64,000 bases of DNA from Falsiroseomonas sp046052145. Lineage in GTDB: Bacteria; Pseudomonadota; Alphaproteobacteria; Acetobacterales; Acetobacteraceae. A program made the translations under genes and the position numbers. The stretch covers positions 1-64,000 of the forward strand of contig JBJOMW010000016.1 in the NCBI GenBank assembly GCA_046052145.1. The letters run 5' to 3'. The notes below the pieces were generated by a model. The model worked only from the letters and a program-made list of their open reading frames with translations. It was not told where the DNA came from and made no database searches. Positions 1-7,491 of this stretch are shown in pieces. Numbering within the stretch: position 1 is the stretch's first letter; each line of letters starts with the position of its first letter.

Positions 1-2
1 GC

Positions 3-1115
3 ACGCAGCAGGGCTGGCGGCCGGCGGCGCTGTGGGGGCTCGGCGGGGCGCTCGGCCTCGTGCTGTTCCACGCCACCTTCAGCTTCGCTGGCGGCTTCCG
101 GCGGCTTCTGGCCGAGGGGCGTGGCGCGGCGTTCCGCGCCCAGCTGCTGATGCTTGGCCTTGCGATGCTGCTGTTCCTGCCGGCGCTGGAGGCGGGCGCT
201 GTGCTCGGCCAGCCGGTGCGCGGCTTCGTCTTCCCGGTCGGCGCCGCGCTCCTGCTCGGCGCCTTCCTGTTCGGAATCGGCATGCAGCTCGGCGGTGGCT
301 GCGGGTCGGGCACCTTGTTCACCGCGGGTGGCGGGCAGGGGGCGCGGATGTGGCTGACGCTCGCCGCCTTCATCGCCGGCGCGACGCTCGCCGCCTGGGA
401 TGGGGAGCGGTGGCTGGACTGGCCGACGCTTCCCCCCGTGTCGCTGCCCGGCGTGCTCGGCACGGGCACGGCGCTGGTGCTCGGCCTGGCCGTGCTGGGG
501 CTCGCCTGGCTCGGTGCCGCGGCGCTGGAGCGGCGCCGGCATGGCGCGGCGGAGCCGCTACCCTGGCGCGGCGGGGCGCTGCTGCGCGGGCCCTGGCCGC
601 TGGTCTGGGGTGCGGTGGGGCTCGTGGCGCTGAACTTTGCGACGCTGATCCTGGCCGGGCGGCCTTGGGCCATCACCGCGGCCTTCCCGCTCTGGGGCTC
701 CCGCCTGGTCGAGGCCGCAGGCTGGGATGACCCGGCCTTCTGGCTCTACTGGGAGGACCCGACCCGCACCGAGGCGCTGCTGCGCCCGGTGCTGGCGGAT
801 CGCACCACGCTGATGGATCTCGGCCTGATCGCGGGCGCAGCGTTGGCCGCGGCGCTGGCCGGCCGGGCGCGGGACTGGCGGCTGCCCGCGGTGGGGCCGG
901 CGGCGGCCTCGGTGCTGGGGGGGCTGCTGCTCGGCTATGGCGCGATTCTGGGGTCGGGCTGCAACATCAGCGCCTTCTTCGGCGGGATCGCCAGCGGCAG
1001 CCTGCATGGCTGGATATGGATCTTCCCCGCCTTGGCCGGAAACTGGGTGGGTTTGCGCCTCAGGCCCTTGTTTGGGCTGGATCCTTCCACGCGGATCGCG
1101 CGAGCAGCTGCGTAA
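3..1115 (+). CDS. YeeE/YedE family sulfur-compound transporter, 5' truncated by window edge
   Basis: Multi-pass inner-membrane protein of the YeeE/YedE (DUF395) family, which imports thiosulfate or related sulfur compounds. The reading frame is open from the first complete codon at position 3, and the residues before the first in-frame GTG (position 60) already look like a membrane helix, so the true start lies outside the window. Two family-type glycine/cysteine motifs are visible: GGGCGSGTLF in the first half and GSGCNISAFFGG near the C-terminus. About 370 residues are visible, matching a duplicated YeeE architecture. It lies directly upstream of the Fcc/Sox genes on the same strand, which supports a role in supplying sulfur substrate. 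The substrate itself is inferred, not shown. Confidence 0.85.
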   Translation, partial: TQQGWRPAALWGLGGALGLVLFHATFSFAGGFRRLLAEGRGAAFRAQLLMLGLAMLLFLPALEAGAVLGQPVRGFVFPVGAALLLGAFLFGIGMQLGGGCGSGTLFTAGGGQGARMWLTLAAFIAGATLAAWDGERWLDWPTLPPVSLPGVLGTGTALVLGLAVLGLAWLGAAALERRRHGAAEPLPWRGGALLRGPWPLVWGAVGLVALNFATLILAGRPWAITAAFPLWGSRLVEAAGWDDPAFWLYWEDPTRTEALLRPVLADRTTLMDLGLIAGAALAAALAGRARDWRLPAVGPAAASVLGGLLLGYGAILGSGCNISAFFGGIASGSLHGWIWIFPALAGNWVGLRLRPLFGLDPSTRIARAAA

Positions 1116-1125
1116 TTTTTTCAAT

Positions 1126-1153
1126 TTGACAGCCATGGATCGGGGATTATACG
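1126..1153 (+). promoter_or_regulatory. Candidate sigma70-type promoter for the sulfur-oxidation operon
   Basis: A perfect TTGACA at 1126-1131 is followed after 16 nt by TATACG at 1148-1153. It sits in the gap between the YeeE-family gene and the cytochrome c start at 1201, in a stretch noticeably more AT-rich than its surroundings. The spacing is near optimal and the -10 matches consensus at four positions. The operon it would drive ends in an Rrf2 regulator gene, so that protein may act here; no clear operator could be identified. Confidence 0.55.
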
Positions 1154-1200
1154 CAACCCCCATCCGACGCCGGATATTCCACGGCGCAGCATCGGGGATC

Positions 1201-1494
1201 ATGATGCGACTGCCCTTGCTCAGCGGCCTCGCCGCCCTTCTTCTCGCCGCCACGCCCGCCGCCGCCCAGGCGCCGCTCGCCGCCGAGGGCTGCTATGGCT
1301 GCCATGGCCCGGGCGGCGCGGGGGCAGGGGGCATTCCCGCCATCGCCGGTCGCGACGCGGCGGAGCTGCGTGCCGCCATGCTCGCCTTCCGCGCCAATGA
1401 GCGGCCCGGGACCATCATGGGCCGCATCGCCCGCGGCTACACCGACGCCGAGATCGCGGCGGTGGCCGAGCATTTCGCACGCCAGGGGCGCTGA
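1201..1494 (+). CDS. Small c-type cytochrome, flavocytochrome c sulfide dehydrogenase subunit (FccA/SoxE-like)
   Basis: Periplasmic monoheme cytochrome c of about 97 residues. The start at 1201 was chosen because it gives a clean Sec signal peptide (MMRL, a hydrophobic run, then AAAQA). A longer upstream reading frame exists but would overlap the upstream gene. One heme-binding motif, CYGCH, lies shortly after the signal. A methionine in the IMGR context is a possible distal heme ligand. The stop is 2 nt before the start of the FAD subunit, so the pair is almost certainly translated together as the electron-accepting and flavin subunits of a sulfide- or thiol-oxidising flavocytochrome c. Assignment rests on size, heme motif and neighbour. 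Confidence 0.85.
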   Translation: MMRLPLLSGLAALLLAATPAAAQAPLAAEGCYGCHGPGGAGAGGIPAIAGRDAAELRAAMLAFRANERPGTIMGRIARGYTDAEIAAVAEHFARQGR

Positions 1495-1496
1495 GC

Positions 1497-2780
1497 ATGA
1501 CCGCGAACATCTCTCGCCGCGCGCTGCTCGGCGCTGCTGCCCTCGCCCCCCTCGCTGCGCCGCGGCGGGTGGAGGCTCAGACCCAGGCGCGGCTTGTGGT
1601 CATCGGCGGCGGCTTTGGCGGCGCCTCGGCCGCCGGCTTCGCCCGCCGGCGCTTCCCTTGGATGGAAGTGACGCTGGTCGAGCCCAAGACCCGCTTCGTC
1701 ACTTGCCCCTATGGCAATCTGGTGATCGGCGGCACGCGGCAGATCTCTGACATCTCCCACGGCTATGACGGGCTCCGCGCCCGCGGCGTCCGCGTGGTGC
1801 ATGACTGGGCGGCCGGTATCGACGCCAACGCCCGCACCGTGCGGCTCGCGGGCGGGCAGACGCTGACCTATGACCGGCTGATCCTCTCCCCCGGCATCGC
1901 GCTGCGCTGGGGTGCGATCGAGGGTTATGACGAGGCTGCCTCCGCAGCGATCCCGCATGCTTGGGTGCCGGGCGATGGCGCGCAGACCCTGCTGCTGCGC
2001 CGCCAGCTGGAAGCCATGCCCGATGGCGGCGTGGTCGGCATTGCGATCCCGGCCAATCCCTTCCGCTGCCCGCCCGGCCCCTATGAGCGGATCAGCGTGA
2101 TCGCGGGCTATCTGAAGCGCCATAAGCCGCGGTCGAAAATCCTCGCGCTCGATGCGAAGGACGCCTTCAGCAAGCAGGGCCTGTTCCAGGATGCCTGGAA
2201 CGAGCTCTATCCCGGGCTGATCGAATGGGTGCCCGCCAACCGCGATGGCCGCGTGGTGCGCGTGGATGCGCGCGAGCGCGTGCTGGAAAGCGAGTTCGGC
2301 GAGAAGCACCGCGTCGCAGTCGCCAATGTCATCCCGCCGCAATCGGCGGCGCGCATCGCGATCGAGGCGGGGCTTGCGGACAATTCCGGCTGGGTGCCGG
2401 TGAACCCGGTCACCTTCGAAAGCCGCGCGGCGCCCGGCATCCATGTGGTGGGCGATGCCAATATCCCGGGCCCGATGCCGAAATCGGGCTACATCGCGAA
2501 CAGCACGGCGAAGCAGGCCGTCGCCTCGGCCGCGGCTTCTCTCCGCAACGAGGCGCCGCCATCGGCGCTGTATTACAACACCTGCTATTCGCACGTGGGC
2601 GACGACTACGGCATTTCCGTCGTCGGCATCTTCCGCCCGAATGCCGAGGGCACGGCCATCGCTGAGGTGCCGAATTCGGGTGGTGTCTCGCCGCGCGGGA
2701 ACCTCGCCGAGCAGCGCCGGTTGGAAGCGATCTACGCCGATGCCTGGTATGAGAGCATCACGCGGGAGATGTTCGGGTGA
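1497..2780 (+). CDS. Flavocytochrome c sulfide dehydrogenase, FAD-binding subunit (FccB/SoxF)
   Basis: FAD-dependent oxidoreductase of 427 residues that oxidises sulfide or sulfane sulfur and passes electrons to the adjacent cytochrome. An N-terminal SRRALLG twin-arginine-type signal is followed by the dinucleotide-binding motif GGGFGGASAAG at about residues 37-47. Three cysteines fit known FccB functions: Cys70 in TCPYGN, at the position of the covalent FAD cysteine, and Cys191 (FRCPPGPYER) and Cys363 (NTCYSH), at the positions of the redox-active pair. A C-terminal FAD motif, HVVGDANI, is also present. The family and the cysteine roles are established for FccB; the substrate here is inferred. 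The stop overlaps the soxY start by 4 nt. Confidence 0.92.
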   Translation: MTANISRRALLGAAALAPLAAPRRVEAQTQARLVVIGGGFGGASAAGFARRRFPWMEVTLVEPKTRFVTCPYGNLVIGGTRQISDISHGYDGLRARGVRVVHDWAAGIDANARTVRLAGGQTLTYDRLILSPGIALRWGAIEGYDEAASAAIPHAWVPGDGAQTLLLRRQLEAMPDGGVVGIAIPANPFRCPPGPYERISVIAGYLKRHKPRSKILALDAKDAFSKQGLFQDAWNELYPGLIEWVPANRDGRVVRVDARERVLESEFGEKHRVAVANVIPPQSAARIAIEAGLADNSGWVPVNPVTFESRAAPGIHVVGDANIPGPMPKSGYIANSTAKQAVASAAASLRNEAPPSALYYNTCYSHVGDDYGISVVGIFRPNAEGTAIAEVPNSGGVSPRGNLAEQRRLEAIYADAWYESITREMFG

Positions 2781-3220
2781 CCGAGGCTTCGCTCACCCGC
2801 CGCGCGGCATTGGGTGCCGCGCTCGCCTTGGTCGCGCTGCCTGCCGGCGCGGCGACCGAGGCCGAGCTCGAGGCCGCGATCCGCGAACAGGTGGGCTCGG
2901 CGCGCATCGAGGATGGCGGCATCACTTTGCGCGCGCCCACGGTCGCTGAGAATGGCGGCCAGGTGCCCATCACCGTGCAGGTGGACAGCCCCCAGACCGC
3001 GGCGCAGCACGTCACCGCGATCCATGTCTTCGCCACGCGCAACCCGACGCCCGGCGTCGCCAGTTTTCGGCTGACGCCGCTGCTGGCGCGCGCCGAAATA
3101 CAGACCCGCATCCGCCTGGCGGAGGAACAGCGCATCGTCGTGCTCGCGCAGATGAGCGACGGCAGCGTGCGTCGCGCCGCCGCCGAAGTGCGCGTTACCA
3201 CCGGGGGGTGCCTGTCGTGA
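2777..3220 (+). CDS. soxY: Thiosulfate oxidation carrier protein SoxY
   Basis: Periplasmic sulfur-carrier subunit of the Sox complex, 147 residues, starting at a GTG that overlaps fccB. An N-terminal LTRRAALGAAL twin-arginine-like signal is followed by the immunoglobulin-like SoxY fold. In Sox systems the carrier cysteine sits on a flexible C-terminal arm that normally reads GGCGG. Here the protein ends TTGGCLS, so the cysteine and the two preceding glycines are kept but the terminal glycines are replaced. It is paired with soxZ, whose start overlaps its stop. No soxB, soxXA or soxCD gene is visible in this window. Confidence 0.92.
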   Translation: MTEASLTRRAALGAALALVALPAGAATEAELEAAIREQVGSARIEDGGITLRAPTVAENGGQVPITVQVDSPQTAAQHVTAIHVFATRNPTPGVASFRLTPLLARAEIQTRIRLAEEQRIVVLAQMSDGSVRRAAAEVRVTTGGCLS

Positions 3221-3546
3221 GCGGCACGCTTTCTGCCCCGCGGCTCCGCGTGCCGCGCTCCGCCCGGCCTGGCGAGGCGGTCGAGATCCGCACCTTGGTC
3301 GAGCACCCGATGGAAACCGGCCTCCGGCAGGAGGGAGGGCGGGCAGTGCCGCGCGACATGCTGACCCGCATGGTGGTCCGCGTGAATGGCGCGGTCGCGC
3401 TCCAGGCGGAGCTGCGCAATGGCAGCTCGGCCAATCCCTTCCACGTCTTCTTCCTCCGCCTCGATCAGAGCAGCGAGATCGAAGTGACCTTCAGCGACGA
3501 GCGCGGGCGCAGCGCGCGCAGCACCGCGCGCATCACGGTCGGCTGA
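3217..3546 (+). CDS. soxZ: Thiosulfate oxidation carrier complex protein SoxZ
   Basis: SoxZ forms the heterodimer with SoxY that presents the carrier cysteine to the Sox enzymes. The protein has about 109 residues with the family signature around EIRTLVEHPMETG and the C-terminal half FHVFFLRLDQSSEIEVTF. There is no signal peptide, as expected because SoxZ is exported bound to SoxY. The GTG at 3217 overlaps the soxY stop (GTGA) and has a G-rich ribosome-binding stretch about 8 nt upstream; an earlier GTG at 3208 would add three residues. The stop shares one base with the next start, giving strong translational coupling. Confidence 0.92.
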   Translation: MSGTLSAPRLRVPRSARPGEAVEIRTLVEHPMETGLRQEGGRAVPRDMLTRMVVRVNGAVALQAELRNGSSANPFHVFFLRLDQSSEIEVTFSDERGRSARSTARITVG

Positions 3547-3995
3547 TGCTGCTGAAACGCGACCGCGCGCTGATGGCGGTGGACATCGTGCTCGATGTCG
3601 CCTTCCACGCCGGCCGCGGCGCGGAGGCGACGGGGGCTGCCGACATCGCGGAACGGCTCGGCGCGCAGCGGCGGGGGATCGAGCCGTTGTTGCAGGCGCT
3701 GACGCGCGCGGGCTTGCTCGACAGCACCCGCGGGCCGCGCGGCGGCTATCGCCTGGCCCGCGCCCCGCGCGCCATTCCGCTGGTGGATATCGTGGAGGCG
3801 CTGCGCGATCCGGAGGATGCAATCCCGGCCCCCGCCGGGCTTCTGGCCGCTGCGGTCACCTGGCCGCTCTGGGCAGAGCTGGATGGGCTGCTGCAGGAGA
3901 GGCTGGCGCTGCTGACCGTCGGCGATCTGCTGCGCCGTGCGACCCAGGCCGGGCTCCGCCGCCCGCAGACCGAGCCGCTCGACTTCGCGATCTGA
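3546..3995 (+). CDS. Rrf2 family transcriptional regulator without cysteines
   Basis: Winged-helix regulator of 149 residues in the Rrf2 family. The recognisable core is the helix-turn-helix around AADIAERLGAQRRGIEPLLQ and the wing STRGPRGGYRLAR. Iron-sulfur Rrf2 proteins (IscR, NsrR, RsrR) carry three conserved cysteines after this wing; none is present in this protein, so it cannot be that type of Fe-S sensor and may sense something else or act constitutively. It is the last gene of the Fcc/Sox operon and starts on the last base of the soxZ stop, so it probably regulates this operon (inference). Confidence 0.85.
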   Translation: MLLKRDRALMAVDIVLDVAFHAGRGAEATGAADIAERLGAQRRGIEPLLQALTRAGLLDSTRGPRGGYRLARAPRAIPLVDIVEALRDPEDAIPAPAGLLAAAVTWPLWAELDGLLQERLALLTVGDLLRRATQAGLRRPQTEPLDFAI

Positions 3996-4012
3996 GGTTC
4001 GGCGGCCGACCG

Positions 4013-5722
4013 TCAGCCCGGCCGACCGCGTGGCGTGCGGTGGCGGACAGGCGCCGGGCCCGAGGGGCGCCGAACAGGGCGTCCGCCAGCCGGCGGGCGA
4101 GCGGGCCGTTCGCCGCCCTCCGGACGAACCAGGGCGATCGCGATGTCCTCGTCATCCGCATCCGGGCGGCTGGCGGCGGCGGCGAAGCGCTCGGCGGCCC
4201 AGGGCGCGATCTCGACGCGGGTCTCGCGGTCCAGCACCGAGATGCGGCCGATCTCCTGGCGCGTCACATGCCCCCGCCGGCACAGGAAGGGCAGCAGCCA
4301 GCGCGGATCGGCGTTGCGGTTGCGCCCGACGCTCAAGCGGAACCACACGCCCTCGCCGCCGCCCTGCTGCCCGGGGCGCGGCTCGCGCGGGGCGCGCGGT
4401 GCGGGCTCGGGCGGGTCGAGGTCCTCGGGCGCCGGCAGCTTGGCACCCAGCGCGCGCAGCAGCGCCGCGGCGACGGCCTCCGCGCCATGCTTCTCCAGCA
4501 CCGCCCGGCCAAGGGCGATCGCGTCGGGCTCGGCGGAAGCGGCCTCAGCGGCGGCGACGGCTTCGGCCACCAGACGCTCGCCATCGCGGGCGATGATCTT
4601 CTCGGCCGAGGGCGGCGGGCCCCATTCGGCCTGGACCCGCGCGCCGGCCAGCAGGCGTTCGGCGATGCGCCGGCGGGTCGCCGGCACCAGCAGCACGGCC
4701 GCGCCTTTGCGCCCCGCGCGCCCCGTGCGGCCCGAGCGGTGCAGCAACGTTTCCTTGTCGCGCGGCAATTCGGCATGCACGACGAGGCCGAGATCGGGCA
4801 GGTCGATGCCGCGCGCGGCGACATCGGTGGCGACGCAGATCTGCGCGCGCCGGTCGCGCAGCGCCTGCAGTGCGCGGTTCCGCTCCGCCTGGCTAAGCTC
4901 CCCCGACAGCGCGACGACGGAAAAGCCGCGCTCCGTCAGGTTGCCGTGCAGCCGGGCCACGGCCGCGCGCGTCGCGCAGAAGACGATGGCGCGTTCCTCA
5001 TGCCAGCGCAGCACATTGACCAGCGCGCGTTCCGCATCGCGCGGGCCGGTGACGACGGCCTGGTAGGTGATGTCGCGATGTGCTCCGCCTTCGCCGGTCG
5101 CGGCGATGCGTAGCGCGTCCCGCTGGTAGCGCCGGGCAAGCTCCCCGATCTCCTTCGGGATGGTCGCGGAGAAGAGCAGCGTGCGGCGCGTGGCCGGCGT
5201 GACGTCGAGGATGGCTTCCAGCTCGTCCCGGAAGCCCATGTCGAGCATCTCATCCGCCTCGTCGAGGACGACGGCGCGGAGTTCACCGAGTTCGAGCGTG
5301 CCGCGCTCCAGATGGTCGCGGAGCCGCCCCGGCGTGCCGACGACGATATGCGCGCCCATGTCGAGCTGCCGGCGTTCCGCGCGCGGGTCCGTGCCGCCGA
5401 CGCAGGCGACGACGCGCGCACCGGCACCGGCATAGAGCCAGGCGAGTTCCTGCTGCACCTGCAGCGCCAATTCCCGCGTCGGCGCAATGGCGAGCGCCAG
5501 CGGCACCCGCGGCGGTCCCATCCGCACGGCATCCCCCAGCAGGTCGGGCGCCAGTGCGATGCCGAAAGCGACCGTCTTGCCGGAGCCGGTCTGGGCCGAG
5601 ACCAGCAGGTCGCGCCCCGCCGTTCCCTCGGCCAGCACGGCCTCCTGCACCGGGGTCGGCTCGGCATAGCCCTTGGCCGCGAGGGCGGCGGCGAGCGGGG
5701 CGGGGAGGGTGGGGAAGGGCAA
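4013..5722 (-). CDS. DEAD-box ATP-dependent RNA helicase (DeaD/CsdA-like)
   Basis: RNA helicase of 569 residues that remodels structured RNA, typically in ribosome assembly or cold adaptation. Motifs in order: Q motif (GYAEPTPVQEAVL), Walker A SAQTGSGKT, PTRELA, TPGR, DEAD within VLDEADEMLDMGF, SAT, then the second RecA domain with VATDVAARGID and HRSGRTGRAG. The C-terminal 170 residues include a DbpA-type RNA-binding region (about residues 440-520) and a Pro/Arg/Gly-rich tail typical of cold-shock helicases. It converges with the Rrf2 gene, with 17 bp between the stops. Confidence 0.93.
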   Translation of the reverse strand: MPFPTLPAPLAAALAAKGYAEPTPVQEAVLAEGTAGRDLLVSAQTGSGKTVAFGIALAPDLLGDAVRMGPPRVPLALAIAPTRELALQVQQELAWLYAGAGARVVACVGGTDPRAERRQLDMGAHIVVGTPGRLRDHLERGTLELGELRAVVLDEADEMLDMGFRDELEAILDVTPATRRTLLFSATIPKEIGELARRYQRDALRIAATGEGGAHRDITYQAVVTGPRDAERALVNVLRWHEERAIVFCATRAAVARLHGNLTERGFSVVALSGELSQAERNRALQALRDRRAQICVATDVAARGIDLPDLGLVVHAELPRDKETLLHRSGRTGRAGRKGAAVLLVPATRRRIAERLLAGARVQAEWGPPPSAEKIIARDGERLVAEAVAAAEAASAEPDAIALGRAVLEKHGAEAVAAALLRALGAKLPAPEDLDPPEPAPRAPREPRPGQQGGGEGVWFRLSVGRNRNADPRWLLPFLCRRGHVTRQEIGRISVLDRETRVEIAPWAAERFAAAASRPDADDEDIAIALVRPEGGERPARPPAGGRPVRRPSGPAPVRHRTPRGRPG

Positions 5723-5812
5723 GGGCAGGGGCTTTCAAGCCCATCCCCGCCAGGGCGGAGATGGGTTGGATGGGGAGTGTTCCCGCAGTCTAGCGGGTTT
5801 CAAGGACACTGA

Positions 5813-5837
5813 CCCTCCCCCCCTGCCAGGGGGAGGG
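5813..5837 (-). terminator. Stem-loop downstream of the methylsuccinyl-CoA dehydrogenase gene
   Basis: CCCTCCCCC (5813-5821) pairs perfectly with GGGGGAGGG (5829-5837) across a 7-nt loop. It lies 8 nt past the stop codon of the leftward acyl-CoA dehydrogenase gene. There is no good U-tract, so it may be an RNA-stabilising 3' hairpin rather than an intrinsic terminator. Confidence 0.5.
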
Positions 5838-5845
5838 ATGCGCGT

Positions 5846-7480
5846 TTAGTTGACCCGCCCGAGGATGCCGCGGGCGATGATGTGGGCCTGGATCTCCGCC
5901 GCGCCCTCGAAGATCGAGAGCACGCGCGCATCGCACAGCACGCGGCTGATCGGGTATTCCAGCGCATAGCCGTTGCCGCCATGCACCTGCAGCGCGGCAT
6001 CGGCATTGGCGAAGGCGATGCGGGCGGCGAGCAGCTTCGCCATCCCGGCCTCCACGTCGCAGCGCCGGCCGGCATCCTTCTCCTTCGCGGCGAAGTAGGT
6101 CAGCTGGCGGGCGAACATCGTCTCCACCGCCATCATCGCGAGCTTGGATGCGACGCGCGGGAAGCCGATGATCGCCTTGCCGAACTGGATGCGCGTCTTG
6201 GCGTAATCGAGCCCGAGGGTGAGCGCGTTCTGCGCCACACCCAGCGCGCGCGCCGCGGTCTGGATACGCGCGCTTTCGAAGGTCTCCATCAGCTGACGGA
6301 ACCCCTGGCCCTCGACGCCGCCGAGCAGATTGGCGACCGGCACCTCGAAGCCTTCGAAGGCGATCTCGTATTCGCGCATGCCGCGATAGCCGAGGACATG
6401 GATCTCCGAGCCCGACATGCCCGGCGCGGGGAAGAGGTTGTCATCCGTGCCGCGCGGCTTTTCGGCCAGCAGCATGGACAGCCCCTTGTGGCCTGGCGCG
6501 TCGGGGTTGGTGCGGACCAGCAGCGTCATGACATCGCTGCGTGAGCCATGCGTGATCCAGGTCTTCGCGCCATAGACCTTGAAGACATCGCCCTCTCGCA
6601 CCGCGCGGGTGCGGAGGTTCGCCAGGTCCGATCCGGTGTTGGGCTCGGTGAAGACCGCCGTCGGCAGAATCTCGCCCGAAGCGATGCCGGGCAGCCAGCG
6701 CGCCTTCTGCGCATCCGTGCCGTTGAGTGCGATCAGCTCGCCCGCGATCTCGCTGCGGGTGCCGAGGCTCCCCACCCCGACATAGCCTTCCGACAGCATC
6801 TCGCTGGCCAGGCACATCGCGACCTTGCCCAAGCCCAAGCCCCCATGCGCTTCCGGGATCGTCACGCCGAAGGTGCCGAGCTCCGCGAGCTTGCCGATCA
6901 GCTCGAGCGGGATCAGCGCATTCTCATCGTGCCAGGATTGCGCGAAGGGTGTGACCTCTGCGGCGGTGAAGCGCGCGAAGCTCTCGCGCAGCATTTCCAT
7001 CTCGGGGTCGTCGAGGCCGATCGCGCCGAAATCGCCGGCCGCCAGAGCCGCAACGAGCGTGCCGCGCGCAGAGGCAAGCGCTGCCGGCGTGAAGGGGGCG
7101 AGCGCGGCACGCAGCGCCGCCTCGGCCTCCGGCGCCGCGCCCCAATCGGCGGGGCGCGCGCATTCCACCTGGCTCATCGCGATCCCGCCCGCGAGCTGCG
7201 CGCCATATTCCGCGACGCCGAGCAGCAGGATCGCCTGTTCCGTGCCGGTGAAGCGCCCATTGGCCTGCAGCCGCTCCGCCCAGCGCAGCGCCTGGCGCAG
7301 CGCCTCGACATAGGTCGCGGCCCAGGCGAGGCCATGCGCGCCCATCTGCTCGGCTTCCAGCGCCCCGCCATCCAGCCGGCCACCCGGCGCAAGCCGTGCG
7401 CCGAGCGTGGCGCGGCCCGTGGCCAGCATCGTCTCCGCCGCCGTGATCGCCGTGCGGCAGCTCGTCAGCACCTCAGTCAT
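5846..7480 (-). CDS. mcd: (2S)-methylsuccinyl-CoA dehydrogenase, ethylmalonyl-CoA pathway
   Basis: FAD acyl-CoA dehydrogenase of 544 residues. Ordinary acyl-CoA dehydrogenases have about 380; the extra N-terminal domain of about 150 residues is characteristic of methylsuccinyl-CoA dehydrogenase, which oxidises methylsuccinyl-CoA to mesaconyl-CoA in the ethylmalonyl-CoA pathway for acetyl-CoA assimilation. The dehydrogenase core is clear: PEAHGGLGLGKVAMC, FTEPNTGSDLANLRT, KTWITHGSR, and the C-terminal QVHGGNGYALEYPISR and IFEGAAEIQ. The Mcd call is by overall architecture and recall; a related long-form acyl-CoA dehydrogenase is the alternative. It lies 11 nt after the CoA-transferase gene, on the same strand. 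Confidence 0.8.
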   Translation of the reverse strand: MTEVLTSCRTAITAAETMLATGRATLGARLAPGGRLDGGALEAEQMGAHGLAWAATYVEALRQALRWAERLQANGRFTGTEQAILLLGVAEYGAQLAGGIAMSQVECARPADWGAAPEAEAALRAALAPFTPAALASARGTLVAALAAGDFGAIGLDDPEMEMLRESFARFTAAEVTPFAQSWHDENALIPLELIGKLAELGTFGVTIPEAHGGLGLGKVAMCLASEMLSEGYVGVGSLGTRSEIAGELIALNGTDAQKARWLPGIASGEILPTAVFTEPNTGSDLANLRTRAVREGDVFKVYGAKTWITHGSRSDVMTLLVRTNPDAPGHKGLSMLLAEKPRGTDDNLFPAPGMSGSEIHVLGYRGMREYEIAFEGFEVPVANLLGGVEGQGFRQLMETFESARIQTAARALGVAQNALTLGLDYAKTRIQFGKAIIGFPRVASKLAMMAVETMFARQLTYFAAKEKDAGRRCDVEAGMAKLLAARIAFANADAALQVHGGNGYALEYPISRVLCDARVLSIFEGAAEIQAHIIARGILGRVN

Positions 7481-7491
7481 GGCTACTCAGC

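Noticed and set aside
937..1200. Upstream start of the small cytochrome c
   Set aside because: It overlaps the YeeE-family gene in another frame; the ATG at 1201 gives a signal peptide.
1437..2594. Minus-strand frame opposite the flavocytochrome c FAD subunit
   Set aside because: Antisense shadow; the plus-strand protein has complete FAD and redox-cysteine motifs.
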